Shown here: positions 34,255 to 42,339 of the stretch, in pieces
Layout of the letters: the number at the start of each line of letters is the position of its first letter
Position numbering within the stretch: the first letter of the stretch is position 1
The notes under the pieces: generated by a model
Databases searched by the model: none
What the model was told of the DNA's origin: nothing
Seen by the model: the letters and a program-made list of their open reading frames with translations, nothing else
Program-made: the position numbers and the translations under genes
From: Nocardia uniformis NBRC 13702
GTDB taxonomy: Bacteria; Actinomycetota; Actinomycetes; Mycobacteriales; Mycobacteriaceae
Reading direction: 5' to 3'
NCBI RefSeq assembly: GCF_001613345.1
Contig: NZ_BDCE01000065.1
Span: 1 to 64,000 of the forward strand
DNA length: 64,000 nt

Positions 34255-34526
34255 TGCCGTCCACCGGACCCGAACCGTTCACAACGAACGCGGGCCATTC
34301 GGGTCCATTGGCTGATCACACGAGGCGGCGCGAGTCGCGCGAAGGAGATCCGGTGGCAGGGCCCACATATACGATGCCGCCGCGGATTACCCCTGATCAC
34401 GCGCCCCGAGGCGGCTGCCCGCCGGGTACGGTCGGGAGTCTGCCCGAGGGCGTTTTGGAGATTCGATGGGGCTTCGGCTAATCTTCTTTTCGCACGCCGG
34501 AGGGTACAGGCTCCGGTTGGCGGAAT
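34255..34526. other. intergenic stretch before tRNA-Gly copy 3
   Basis: About 270 bp with no supported gene. Its right end holds the tRNA promoter at 34455-34484. Confidence 0.4.
34455..34484 (+). promoter_or_regulatory. tRNA-Gly promoter, copy 3
   Basis: TTGGAG, an 18-bp spacer ending TTCGGC, then TAATCT: the same layout as the promoters at 8764 and 12900. Confidence 0.65.
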
Positions 34527-34599
34527 GCGGATGTAGCGCAGCTGGTAGCGCATCACCTTGCCAAGGTGAGGGTCGCGAGTTCGAATCTCGTCATCCGCT
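34527..34599 (+). tRNA. tRNA-Gly (anticodon GCC), copy 3
   Basis: Cloverleaf like copy 2 (acceptor GCGGATG / CATCCGC, GCC, T-arm CGAGTTCGAATCTCG). No encoded CCA. It stands alone inside the envelope locus. Confidence 0.95.
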
Positions 34600-34609
34600 C
34601 CAACGAAAG

Positions 34610-34647
34610 CCCCATCAACGGACTCGACCTCCGGTGGTGGGGTTTTT
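34610..34647 (+). terminator. intrinsic terminator of tRNA-Gly copy 3
   Basis: Stem CCCCATC with GGTGGGG (one T-G pair) followed by TTTTT, one of the few classical U-tract terminators of the window. The large loop lies between. Confidence 0.75.
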
Positions 34648-34763
34648 GTCGTGTTCGGGGTGGCGAAAAGCCGGGTGTGAGACACCCTTTGAAAGCCCCT
34701 CGGGCACAGTAGATCTCGCGCACATTCAGGAACACCTTCCGGCGATTTGCCGGTAACCTTCGT

Positions 34764-35048
34764 GTGGTGACGATCATCAGCGTTCTGCACGATACCGTGC
34801 TCGCCCAGATCGGGAACCCCACTCCCGAGGCGCCGCCCGCGGCGGACAAGCTCATGAAGCTGGTGCGGTACTTCACCTGGTTCGTATTGCTGTCCGGTGT
34901 ACTGGGCATTACCTACGCGGGTGGCCGGTTCGCGTGGGAGAAGTGGAGTGGCGGCGGACTCGCCTCGCCGAAGATGGTGGCGGGCGCGATGATCGGCGGC
35001 ATTATCGCCACCAGCGCGGGCACCATTATGAATGCCGCTATCAGTTGA
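34764..35048 (+). CDS. small two-helix membrane protein, VirB2/TrbC-like
   Basis: A 94-residue protein. A short polar start (to about residue 25, with PTPEAPPAADKL) is followed by helix YFTWFVLLSGVLGITYAG, a short loop (WEKWSGGGLASPK), and helix VAGAMIGGIIATSAGTIM, ending NAAIS. The two helices with a positively charged loop between recall VirB2/TrbC-type pilins and the small membrane protein of actinobacterial conjugation-like loci. Homology is only by pattern. The start may be the first or second of two adjacent GTGs. It is 164 bp after tRNA-Gly, on the same strand. Confidence 0.6.
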   Translation: MVTIISVLHDTVLAQIGNPTPEAPPAADKLMKLVRYFTWFVLLSGVLGITYAGGRFAWEKWSGGGLASPKMVAGAMIGGIIATSAGTIMNAAIS

Positions 35049-35171
35049 GGTACTACGCCGCCATCGGCTGAGTACGAGCCGGTGCGGCGGACACGGCCGC
35101 AGGTCGGCGCGGTTGTCGGTGGGCGACGTTAATCTCATCGAACAGACTGTCGAAGACGGGTAGGGGCCGCG

Positions 35172-36356
35172 GTGACCAGAAGCGTGCGGAGTACGAGCGG
35201 GCAGCTCGACGACCCGCGAGACGGCGTGACCTTCGGCATCGAGGATGTCAATGAGGTTTTGGCCGTCATGGTCGACGAACAGGCCGAGGAGCGACCGCGC
35301 GATCGCGAGCTGATCACCTGCCGGTTGGGCCTGGATGGTGAGAGCCCCGAAACGCTGACGCTCCTGGGTGCGCGGTTCGAGGTATCGCGGGATCGGGCGC
35401 GGCAGTTGTATACGCGGGCCGTGGGCCAGATGGTGCGGCGGGTGCAGGGCACCGGCTATCCGGATACCGGGGTGTTCGCGAAGCGATATCCGGTCGGGTG
35501 GAGTGATGAGCGACTGGTTCGTACGCTGCTCGCGGAAACCTATGCCACCGACAGCGATATCGCCGCCCAGGATTGGGCATATCTGAAGCTCCGGTTGGCC
35601 GGGCACGATCTGCAGGATTCGAAGCGGCTCGCCGGGTTCGTATTTCAGCGCATCGCGGGCTGGCAGCAGAAGGGTCGCTGGCATGTGCTGCCGAATCAGC
35701 AGGCCGAGGAGGTTCCCGCCAGTGCGTGGAATCCCTGGCTGCGCCGGGTGGAATGGGCCGAGGCGACGCCCGATGAACTACCGGACGGTCCGGCGCGCGG
35801 TATCGACTACGGCGATGACGGGCGCGGGTCCATGTTCGCCGAGAAGCTCGGCCGGGAGGTGAGTTTCGATACCGGATTGCAGGCGCGGTTGCTGCGCATG
35901 CTGGACGGGAGTGAACGCGTCGAGGCGTTTCAGGACTCGCCGGTGGGCGTCGAGTACGAATTGGATGGCGCGCAACGGGTCCACTACCCCACCGCCGTGG
36001 CGCGATTCAGCGATGGGCGGGTGGTGCTCATGGATGTGATTCCGCTCGGGCACGCCGCCGTGTACGCGAATCGGGCCAAGGCCACCGCCGGGCGGGCATA
36101 CGCGCACGCGCACGGCTGGGGGTGGCTGGTGTGGACCGGAAGCGGAACCGGGGTCGCTGATCTCGCGCAGCGCGCGGTCGATACCAAGGTCGAGAACATT
36201 CTCCGCAACCGGCTGGCGGCCGGACCGGTCGAATGGGATGAGCTACGCCGCTATCGAGACGAAACCGGTATGGAATTACTCGATCTTGCCGCGCTGGTGC
36301 TGAAGCACGAGTGGCGTTGGGACCGTGGGCCGTTCCGATTGAGCCGCACTTCCTGA
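35172..36356 (+). CDS. sigma-region-4-like HTH fused to a degenerate TnsA-like nuclease fold
   Basis: A 394-residue two-part protein. AGGGG precedes the GTG. Residues about 40-95 resemble sigma-70 region 4: ERPRDRELITCRLGLDGESP, TLTLLGARFEVSRDRARQLY and TRAVGQM. The C-terminal part from about 255 resembles a TnsA/PD-(D/E)XK fold: EYELDG, then VHYPTAVARFSDGRVVLMDV, NRAKATAGRAYAHAHGW, GWLVWTG. The expected catalytic D and ExK are replaced (YPT for YPD, DVI for ExK), so cleavage is unlikely. It perhaps is a DNA-binding regulator that borrows a nuclease fold. The fold call rests on motif pattern only. Confidence 0.55.
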   Translation: MTRSVRSTSGQLDDPRDGVTFGIEDVNEVLAVMVDEQAEERPRDRELITCRLGLDGESPETLTLLGARFEVSRDRARQLYTRAVGQMVRRVQGTGYPDTGVFAKRYPVGWSDERLVRTLLAETYATDSDIAAQDWAYLKLRLAGHDLQDSKRLAGFVFQRIAGWQQKGRWHVLPNQQAEEVPASAWNPWLRRVEWAEATPDELPDGPARGIDYGDDGRGSMFAEKLGREVSFDTGLQARLLRMLDGSERVEAFQDSPVGVEYELDGAQRVHYPTAVARFSDGRVVLMDVIPLGHAAVYANRAKATAGRAYAHAHGWGWLVWTGSGTGVADLAQRAVDTKVENILRNRLAAGPVEWDELRRYRDETGMELLDLAALVLKHEWRWDRGPFRLSRTS

Positions 36357-36434
36357 TCACCGCGCCGGAGGTTTGCACCGGCGTTCCCGGGGCACGTCCA
36401 ACTCATAGTCTATTTCCTCTCTCGGAGATCGATC

Positions 36435-37229
36435 ATGGGTATGGCATCGGGCACAGCGAAAATATTGAGCAACACCGCGTCCGCGTCGCTGCATGTGGCC
36501 GGGAATGTGGTCGGCACAATCGGTGGGGCGGCGGTGGGGGCGACTGTCGGCGCGGCGCGCGGGGCGGTCGAAGGCGCGATCTCGGGAGCTAAATCCGGAA
36601 TCGACGCACCGGCCGCGGTAGCCGTCGGTGCGGTGGGTGCGGGAACCGTCGCGGGGATTGTGTACGTGGTCAGGCGCGCACGGCGACACAATGACTCGGC
36701 ACGCGATGAGCACGTGCGGGACGAACCGAACGGCCAGCGGCGCAGCGCGAACGCACGCGGTGCCAGCGCGGGTTCACGCGGCAGCACCACCGGTAGCCGC
36801 AGTAGCGCGAGTATATCCGACAGCGGTACGAGTTCACCGGAAAGCACCACCGGTAGCCCCGGTAACTCCGACGCATCCGACCCGAGTGCGAGTTCACGGG
36901 AAAGCACCACGAGTTCACGCGATAGCAGCGCAAGTACGCGCGAGAGCGACGCGGACCCGGCGCGTGGTAAGCGCGCGAAGGCCGCGGCAAGCAGCGAAGA
37001 GGCGGCGAGCAGCGAAGAGCGGGAACCGGAGTCGCGGCGCGACGAGACGCCCGAAGCGGATGCGCTCGGCAATGCCGAAGCCGACCCCCATGCCGATGAG
37101 CGCGAGGACAGCGCGAAGCGGGCGCGGCGGAAGAGGGCCGGGAGTCGGCCCGCGCAAGCCGATCACGCGCAACGGAAACCCGCTACCCGTACCGCGCACC
37201 GCAAATCGACGCGCAAAGGAGAAAAATGA
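36435..37229 (+). CDS. Ala/Gly-zipper protein with Ser-rich and basic tail
   Basis: A 264-residue low-complexity protein. The N-terminal ~85 residues are Ala/Gly/Val-rich (VVGTIGGAAVGATVGAARGA, then AVAVGAVGAGTVAGIVYVV) and probably membrane-inserting. Residues about 95-175 are Ser/Thr/Gly-rich (SSASISDSGTSSPESTTGS) and the end is Lys/Arg/Ala-rich (KRARRKRAGSR, RKSTRKGEK), histone-H1-like. GGAG 7 bp before the ATG supports it. No family recognised; the charged tail could bind nucleic acid or wall polymer. Confidence 0.6.
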   Translation: MGMASGTAKILSNTASASLHVAGNVVGTIGGAAVGATVGAARGAVEGAISGAKSGIDAPAAVAVGAVGAGTVAGIVYVVRRARRHNDSARDEHVRDEPNGQRRSANARGASAGSRGSTTGSRSSASISDSGTSSPESTTGSPGNSDASDPSASSRESTTSSRDSSASTRESDADPARGKRAKAAASSEEAASSEEREPESRRDETPEADALGNAEADPHADEREDSAKRARRKRAGSRPAQADHAQRKPATRTAHRKSTRKGEK

Positions 37230-37343
37230 CGTCGCTGCGATCGCTGGCGACCGCACCGGTGGCCTGCCCCTGCTGGGGGCGGTCGCGGATGAGGGCATCG
37301 CCGCGCCGCTGTGGTGCGTACGCGCGGCGATGCCCGCTCCGAG

Positions 37344-38369
37344 TCAGAGGACGACGAAGGCCGCTGCCAGGAATGTCACGATCACCATGAGTGCGAACCA
37401 GGCGATCAGCTGCCAGTGCACCAGCGCCTGCTTCTGCCCCCTGACCGTCAGGCGCAGCGTCGCGTCCACTCGATCGTGGTCGGCGATGCGGCGTTGTGCC
37501 AGGGCGAGATCGTCGGCGTGCTGTTGGACGGCCGATTCGGCGCGGTCGAGGCGGTAGGTGGCCTTCAGGAGTTGTTTGGCCTTCTCGCGCGCGGCCTTGC
37601 GGGCCAGGGCGAGTGCGGTGCGCTGGTTCATCAGCTCTCGGCGCTGCCGTGCGATGACAGCGGCCTGCGTGCGGGTATGACGTTCCCAGTCGGTCACCGT
37701 CGCCCATCCTCCCGTGTGTTCGTCGCGGTACCCGAAGGCCACCTCGCCCGCGACCCAGTCCGTCATGAAGTTTCTTATCTCCCAGGGGGTTTCACTGGGA
37801 GTGGCCAATCCGCCCGGCCCAGCGGCGAGCTGACCGACCACCGCGCGGTAATCACAGTCCGCGGGTGCGAAATCGGCCAGCGCCAGGGAGGGCAGGTGTG
37901 AGGTGTGCCAGCCGGGCGGGCACAGCCACAGCACCTCGGTACATCCGGCGGCCTTCAGGGCGGCGGTGCGCTGGCGGGCCTGGGTGAGCTCCGGTACGGC
38001 GCTGCATATCTGGATCGCACACACCCGATCGCCGCGCCGCCACAGCACATCCGGCTTCAGCGTGCCGAATGTAGCATCCACCTGGGCTTCCTCAGCACCG
38101 GCGGCCAGCAGGCGGCCGCGCAGCCAGTATTTGAGCCGCTGCTCGTCCCACCGGCAATCGGCGCATCCGGGTCTGCGGCACACCGCGCCCGGCAGATGCC
38201 CACGCGCCTCCACATCGGTCGTTCGACGTTCACCACGTTCGGTTCGGAGTTCGGTCCGCTCTGTTCGTGATTCGACACCTTCAGCGGGCACCGGGTCTGC
38301 GAGCACCGCAGCCCGTCCACGCGGAACCTCAACTCGCCTCGTGTTCAACACGATCACCGCCCCAGCCAC
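37344..38369 (-). CDS. membrane-anchored protein with CoiA-like degenerate nuclease fold
   Basis: A 341-residue protein. An Arg-rich start is followed by a small Cys cluster (CRRPGCADC, residues 64-72). Then comes a region like CoiA/PD-(D/E)XK nucleases: YWLRGRLLAAGAEE, LKPDVLWRRGDRVCAIQICS (105-123). The proline-Asp107 is kept but the expected E-x-K/Q is Q-I-C, so activity is doubtful. Residues about 235-310 form a coiled coil, and the last 23 residues are a membrane helix (WFALMVIVTFLAAAFVVL). Function unknown; the GTG/ATG start region is uncertain. Confidence 0.55.
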   Translation of the reverse strand: MAGAVIVLNTRRVEVPRGRAAVLADPVPAEGVESRTERTELRTERGERRTTDVEARGHLPGAVCRRPGCADCRWDEQRLKYWLRGRLLAAGAEEAQVDATFGTLKPDVLWRRGDRVCAIQICSAVPELTQARQRTAALKAAGCTEVLWLCPPGWHTSHLPSLALADFAPADCDYRAVVGQLAAGPGGLATPSETPWEIRNFMTDWVAGEVAFGYRDEHTGGWATVTDWERHTRTQAAVIARQRRELMNQRTALALARKAAREKAKQLLKATYRLDRAESAVQQHADDLALAQRRIADHDRVDATLRLTVRGQKQALVHWQLIAWFALMVIVTFLAAAFVVL

Positions 38370-38570
38370 TCACGGCGTGGGCCGCTTCCCGTCTGCTCGG
38401 AAAACCATCCAGCCCATGCCGTACTTCCAGAGTGCCGCAGCGTACCGGGGCCCTCACCCTTCAGTGCCTACTTTCGTTACCCGATCGCGAGGTGGACGTG
38501 ATCATCGAAGGTGCGAAATGTAATCCCCAGAGCCGATACCGGACGGTGTTGCGGCGGATACCCTTTCGAG

Positions 38571-39791
38571 ATGGCGTCGCAGGTACTCCCGTTTCCGCAG
38601 CTCCGGGCGGCGCGAGCAGCCAATTCGGTGGCATTCGGCCTGCAGGGCTTCTTCCTGGCCGTGGTTTTGACCGAACTTCCGCAGCAACGCGACCATTTCG
38701 ATCTCTCCGAGGGCGAGATCGTGGCCTCGGTGGTGATGGTGTCGGTGATCGCGGGGATGGGCAGCCTGCTGGCGGAACGGCTGGCACTGCGCTGGTCCAG
38801 TCGCACCGCGCTGCGTATCGGGCTGACGCTCATCGCGATCGCCGGTGTGGGTATCGCGATGTCGCCGAACAAGGTCGGCATTTTCGTGGCGCTGGCCTGC
38901 TACGGGCTCGTGGTCGGCATGGTCGATGCCGGGACGAATATGCAGGCGGTATTCATCCAGCACGGCTACGGCCGCTTCATTCTGTCGTCGTTCTACGCGG
39001 CCTGGAGCGCCGGGGCCATCCTCGGGGCACTGTTCGTATCGGCCTGCGAGAAACTCGAAGTGACACTGCGGCAATCGTTCCTGGCGGCCGCGGCGCTGGT
39101 GCTGGTCGCGGCGCTGCTGGTCGGCCCACGACTACTGGGGGCGCAGCAGGCCGAGGCGGGCCCGGCCGAACGGGAACCGACCGGCGCTGTCCCGGTTCGA
39201 CTTTTCCTGGCCTTCGGTGTGGTGGTGGCATTGGTATTCGCCGTCGACTTCTCGGTGGGCAACTGGTCGGCGCTGTATCTGAAGGATGAACTGCTCGCCA
39301 CCTCATCGACGGCGGCGCTGGCGCTGGCCGCCTACCAGGGCGCCTCACTGGCCGGTCGGCTCACCGGCGACTTCTGGGTGCGGCGCTTCGGCCCGCGCGC
39401 GGTGGTGCGCGCGGCGGCCGCGCTCGGGACGGTCGGATTGGGCATCGTGGTCGTCGCGCCCGGATCCACGGTCGCGATTATCGGATTCCTGATCGCCGGA
39501 ATCGGGCTCCCGGTCATCGCTCCCCTGGCCTTCGCCGAGGCCGGTCGACTCACCAGCGGACGCGCCCTGGACGCGCTCATCGCCCGACTCAACCTGTTCA
39601 ACTATGCGGGCACCCTGGTCGGCGGCGCGGTGATCGGCGTGCTCGCGAGCGTGGTGAGCCAGCGCGTCGGGTTCGCGCTCTCGCTGGTCTTCGCGGCCGT
39701 CCTGCTGGGCTTCGCGCGTGTGTTCCATTCGCGCGCAACGGCAGGCGTCACGCCGATACCGTCAGACGGCCATGTTTCACTGGACAAGTGA
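38571..39791 (+). CDS. MFS transporter
   Basis: A 406-residue 12-helix membrane protein. The start at MASQVLPFP leads into LRAARAANSVAFGLQGFFLA and the first helices. Between helices 2 and 3 is AERLALRWSSRTALRIGLTL; the central loop is polar (GAQQAEAGPAEREPT) and helices 7-12 follow (FAVDFSVGNWSALYLKDELL). The profile matches MFS of the bypass/fucose-permease-like group. The stop overlaps the start of the acetyltransferase gene by 4 bp (GTGA), so the pair is coupled. Substrate unknown. Confidence 0.85.
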   Translation: MASQVLPFPQLRAARAANSVAFGLQGFFLAVVLTELPQQRDHFDLSEGEIVASVVMVSVIAGMGSLLAERLALRWSSRTALRIGLTLIAIAGVGIAMSPNKVGIFVALACYGLVVGMVDAGTNMQAVFIQHGYGRFILSSFYAAWSAGAILGALFVSACEKLEVTLRQSFLAAAALVLVAALLVGPRLLGAQQAEAGPAEREPTGAVPVRLFLAFGVVVALVFAVDFSVGNWSALYLKDELLATSSTAALALAAYQGASLAGRLTGDFWVRRFGPRAVVRAAAALGTVGLGIVVVAPGSTVAIIGFLIAGIGLPVIAPLAFAEAGRLTSGRALDALIARLNLFNYAGTLVGGAVIGVLASVVSQRVGFALSLVFAAVLLGFARVFHSRATAGVTPIPSDGHVSLDK

Positions 39792-40330
39792 GCAGCAACT
39801 CCCTGGTGACGGTCGACCACGCCGTCACGCGCGACATTGCGGAACTGAGTACGGTCGCCGCCGCGACCTTCCCCCTCGCCTGCCCGCCGGGCTCCACTCC
39901 GGCCGATATCGCCGCCTTCATCGCCGATGTCCTATCCCCCGAACGGTTCACCGAGTACCTCGCCGACCCCACCCACACGGTGCTCAAGGCCATGGACGGC
40001 GACCGCATTGTCGGCTACAGCCTGCTGGTCGCCACCGAACCCGCCGACCCGAATGTGGCCGCCGCGGTCACCCTGCGTCCGGTGCTCGAACTCAGCAAGA
40101 TGTACGTGCTGCCGGGACAGCACGGCAGTGGCGTCTCCGGCGCGCTCATGGCCGCCGCGCTCGACACCGCGCGCGCCGACGGCAAGGCCGGAGTATGGCT
40201 CGGCGTGAACCAAGAAAACGTTCGCGCCCAACGCTTCTACGGCAAGCACGGCTTCACCGTGGTCGGCACCAAGACATTTCTGGTGGGTGCTCAGCTGCAC
40301 AGCGACTACGTCATGCAGCGCCCGTTCTGA
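39788..40330 (+). CDS. GNAT-family N-acetyltransferase
   Basis: A 180-residue GNAT protein with the acetyl-CoA motif LSKMYVLPGQHGSGVSGALM and the later motif VNQENVRAQRFYGKHGFTVV. The N-terminus (VTVDHAVTRDIAELSTVAAA) starts the fold. Proteins of this type acetylate amines of small molecules, peptides or antibiotics. It overlaps and is coupled to the MFS gene, which suggests detoxification by modification and export, but the substrate is not predictable. Confidence 0.88.
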   Translation: MSSNSLVTVDHAVTRDIAELSTVAAATFPLACPPGSTPADIAAFIADVLSPERFTEYLADPTHTVLKAMDGDRIVGYSLLVATEPADPNVAAAVTLRPVLELSKMYVLPGQHGSGVSGALMAAALDTARADGKAGVWLGVNQENVRAQRFYGKHGFTVVGTKTFLVGAQLHSDYVMQRPF

Positions 40331-40369
40331 CCCCCTAGCGCTCTCGCCCTTTCCTCGCACAACCGCCTC

Positions 40370-40424
40370 TTGACATGTTCTATGTGTTCAATGTTTACTG
40401 AACACATCGCACCTACAGAACATG
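40370..40424 (+). promoter_or_regulatory. promoter with nested palindromes upstream of the ABC/GbsR operon
   Basis: TTGACA (40370-40375) with a -10-like TTTACT 18 bp on (40394-40399). The inner inverted repeat ATGTGTTCA-8-TGAACACAT (40382-40407) is perfect and spans the -10; an outer pair CATGTTCT / AGAACATG lies at 40374-40381 and 40417-40424. It is a clear operator for a dimeric regulator, likely the GbsR/MarR-type product encoded at the end of the operon. Confidence 0.8.
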
Positions 40425-40450
40425 GTGTGGGTAGCATCGAAGGAGTTGAA

Positions 40451-41338
40451 ATGACTGTCCCCGCCATCCGCGTCGAAGGTCTCACCAAGCACTACGGCAA
40501 ACATGCCGCCCTGACCGACCTCGATCTCGAGGTCGCCCAAGGTGAGGTTTTCGGCTTCCTCGGCCCCAACGGCGCCGGGAAGTCGACCACCATCCGGATC
40601 CTGCTCGACCTCATCCGGCCGACCGCCGGACGCGTCGAGGTGTTCGGCACCGATCCGCGCAAGGGCGGGGCGGAGCTACGGAGGCGCATCGGCTACCTGC
40701 CCGGCGAGCTCTCCATGGAGGGCCGCAATACCGCGCGGGATCTGCTGACCTTCCTCGCCGATCAGCACGGAACCGTGCCGGCCGAGCGCATCGAGGAACT
40801 GGCGGTGCTGCTGGATCTGGACCTGGCCAAGAAGGTCGGGACCATGAGCAAGGGCAATAAGCAGAAGGTCGGGATAATCGCCGCGTTCATGCACCGACCG
40901 GATCTGCTCATTCTCGATGAGCCCACCTCCGGGCTGGACCCGCTGCTGCAGCAACGCTTCCTGAACCTCGTCTCCGAGGCCAAGGACAACGGACAGACGG
41001 TATTCATGTCCTCGCACATCCTCACCGAAGTGCAGCAGAGCGCCGACCGCGCCGTCATCATGCGCGCCGGGCAGCTGCTCGGCACCGAGAATGTGGAGGA
41101 TCTGCGGCGGCGAGCTCCGCGCACCGTGGAAATCACCTTCGGCGTGGATATCTTCGCCGACGACTTCGCGCGCCTGCCCGGTGTGCGCGATCTGCGCATC
41201 GAGGACCGCACCCTGTACTGCACCACCGAAGGTGAAGTGGACGCCCTGTTCAAGATGGCGGCCAAATACCCGCTCATCAGCGTGCTGTCCACCGAACCCG
41301 ACCTCGAGGAGATGTTCTTCAGCCTCTACGGCCGCTGA
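40451..41338 (+). CDS. ABC transporter ATP-binding protein
   Basis: A 295-residue ABC ATPase: Walker A GPNGAGKSTT (about residue 39), a signature region TMSKGNKQKVGI (the usual LSGGQ is degenerate, as in many ABC-2 exporters), Walker B LLILDEPTSGLDP, and switch His in FMSSHIL. AAGGAG lies 5 bp before the ATG. The C-terminal ~75 residues are the extension of drug- or lipid-exporter ATPases. It pairs with the permease 50 bp on. Likely exports a toxic small molecule; the substrate is unknown. Confidence 0.93.
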   Translation: MTVPAIRVEGLTKHYGKHAALTDLDLEVAQGEVFGFLGPNGAGKSTTIRILLDLIRPTAGRVEVFGTDPRKGGAELRRRIGYLPGELSMEGRNTARDLLTFLADQHGTVPAERIEELAVLLDLDLAKKVGTMSKGNKQKVGIIAAFMHRPDLLILDEPTSGLDPLLQQRFLNLVSEAKDNGQTVFMSSHILTEVQQSADRAVIMRAGQLLGTENVEDLRRRAPRTVEITFGVDIFADDFARLPGVRDLRIEDRTLYCTTEGEVDALFKMAAKYPLISVLSTEPDLEEMFFSLYGR

Positions 41339-41388
41339 ACCCCTCACCCCCGATACCACCAGACCGCTTTCGCACAGGAGATTTCGAC

Positions 41389-42174
41389 ATGACCCGTTCG
41401 GTCTTCACCCAGACCCTCGAGGAACAGCGCCGCGGCCTGATCGGCTGGTCGATCGCACTGTTCGCGGTGCCCATGATCTATGTCCCGTCCTACTCGACAT
41501 TCAAGGAGCAGGGGACCCTCGACAACATCAAGGGCGGCGGCATCTACGACGCCCTCGGCATGGGAGATGTCGGCGGCGCCGCCGCCGGGTATCTGCACTC
41601 GACCATGTTCGCCCTGATGGGCCCGCTGCTGATGGTCATCTTCGCCATTACCTTCGCCGGCCGCAGCGCCTCGCAGGAGGAGAGCGGCACCCTCGATCTG
41701 CTACTGGCGCAGCCGATCAGCCGGACCGGGCTACTCCTGCAGCGTTTCGCCGCCCTGGCCGCGCAGACCGCAATCGTGACCACGATCTTCGGGCTCAGCG
41801 TGCTGGTCGGGGCACAGTCCGCGAATATGGAAATCCCGGCGGGGAACATTCTGGCCGCCGCCGCCGGAGTCGGCCTGCTCGCCCTCACTGTAGGTGGGGT
41901 CACCCTGCTGGTCGGCGCCGCGACCGGACGGCGCACCCTCACCCTCGGAGTGGCGGCGCTCGTGGCGGCTGCCGGGTACCTCGCCAATAACCTGGGCGCC
42001 ATGAGCGACGGGGCCGGGTGGCTGCGCAAGCTGTCGCCGTTCTACTACGCCATCGGTGACTCGCCGCTGATGAACGGCTGGAACATCGGATACCTGGGTG
42101 TACTGGTGGTACTCATCGCCGCTGCGGTGGGGGTGGCGCTGGCGCTCTTCGACCGCCGTGATCTCGCGGTCTGA
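41389..42174 (+). CDS. ABC-2-type permease
   Basis: A 261-residue membrane protein with six predicted helices: WSIALFAVPMIYVP, a long extracytoplasmic loop, MFALMGPLLMVIFAITFAGR, a conserved amphipathic stretch EESGTLDLLLAQPISR typical of ABC-2 permeases, then GLSVLVGAQS, GLLALTVGGVTLLVGAATG, LVAAAGYLANNLGAM and the last helix before FDRRDLAV. It is the membrane partner of the ATPase just upstream; two copies of each would form the exporter. Confidence 0.9.
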   Translation: MTRSVFTQTLEEQRRGLIGWSIALFAVPMIYVPSYSTFKEQGTLDNIKGGGIYDALGMGDVGGAAAGYLHSTMFALMGPLLMVIFAITFAGRSASQEESGTLDLLLAQPISRTGLLLQRFAALAAQTAIVTTIFGLSVLVGAQSANMEIPAGNILAAAAGVGLLALTVGGVTLLVGAATGRRTLTLGVAALVAAAGYLANNLGAMSDGAGWLRKLSPFYYAIGDSPLMNGWNIGYLGVLVVLIAAAVGVALALFDRRDLAV

Positions 42175-42197
42175 ATTGCCCAACTCTTTGGGAATTC

Positions 42198-42262
42198 TCA
42201 GGGGCTTCGCCCCTGAAACCCCAACAGCGGGGGCGGGGCGGGGTTCTCCGGAACCCCGCCCC
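42198..42262. repeat. two strong hairpins between permease and regulator
   Basis: Stem 1: TCAGGGGC-TTC-GCCCCTGA (42198-42216). Stem 2: 12-bp arms GGGGCGGGGTTC / GAACCCCGCCCC with loop TCCG (42235-42262). Either could attenuate transcription into the regulator gene or be an intergenic repeat of the genome; the second has no T tract. Confidence 0.65.
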
Positions 42263-42339
42263 GCACGGCCGCAGCACCGGAGGGCGGGTCTGTGGAACCC
42301 GCTCCGCACAGCCGTATCAATCGGAAGGATAATCGTCCC

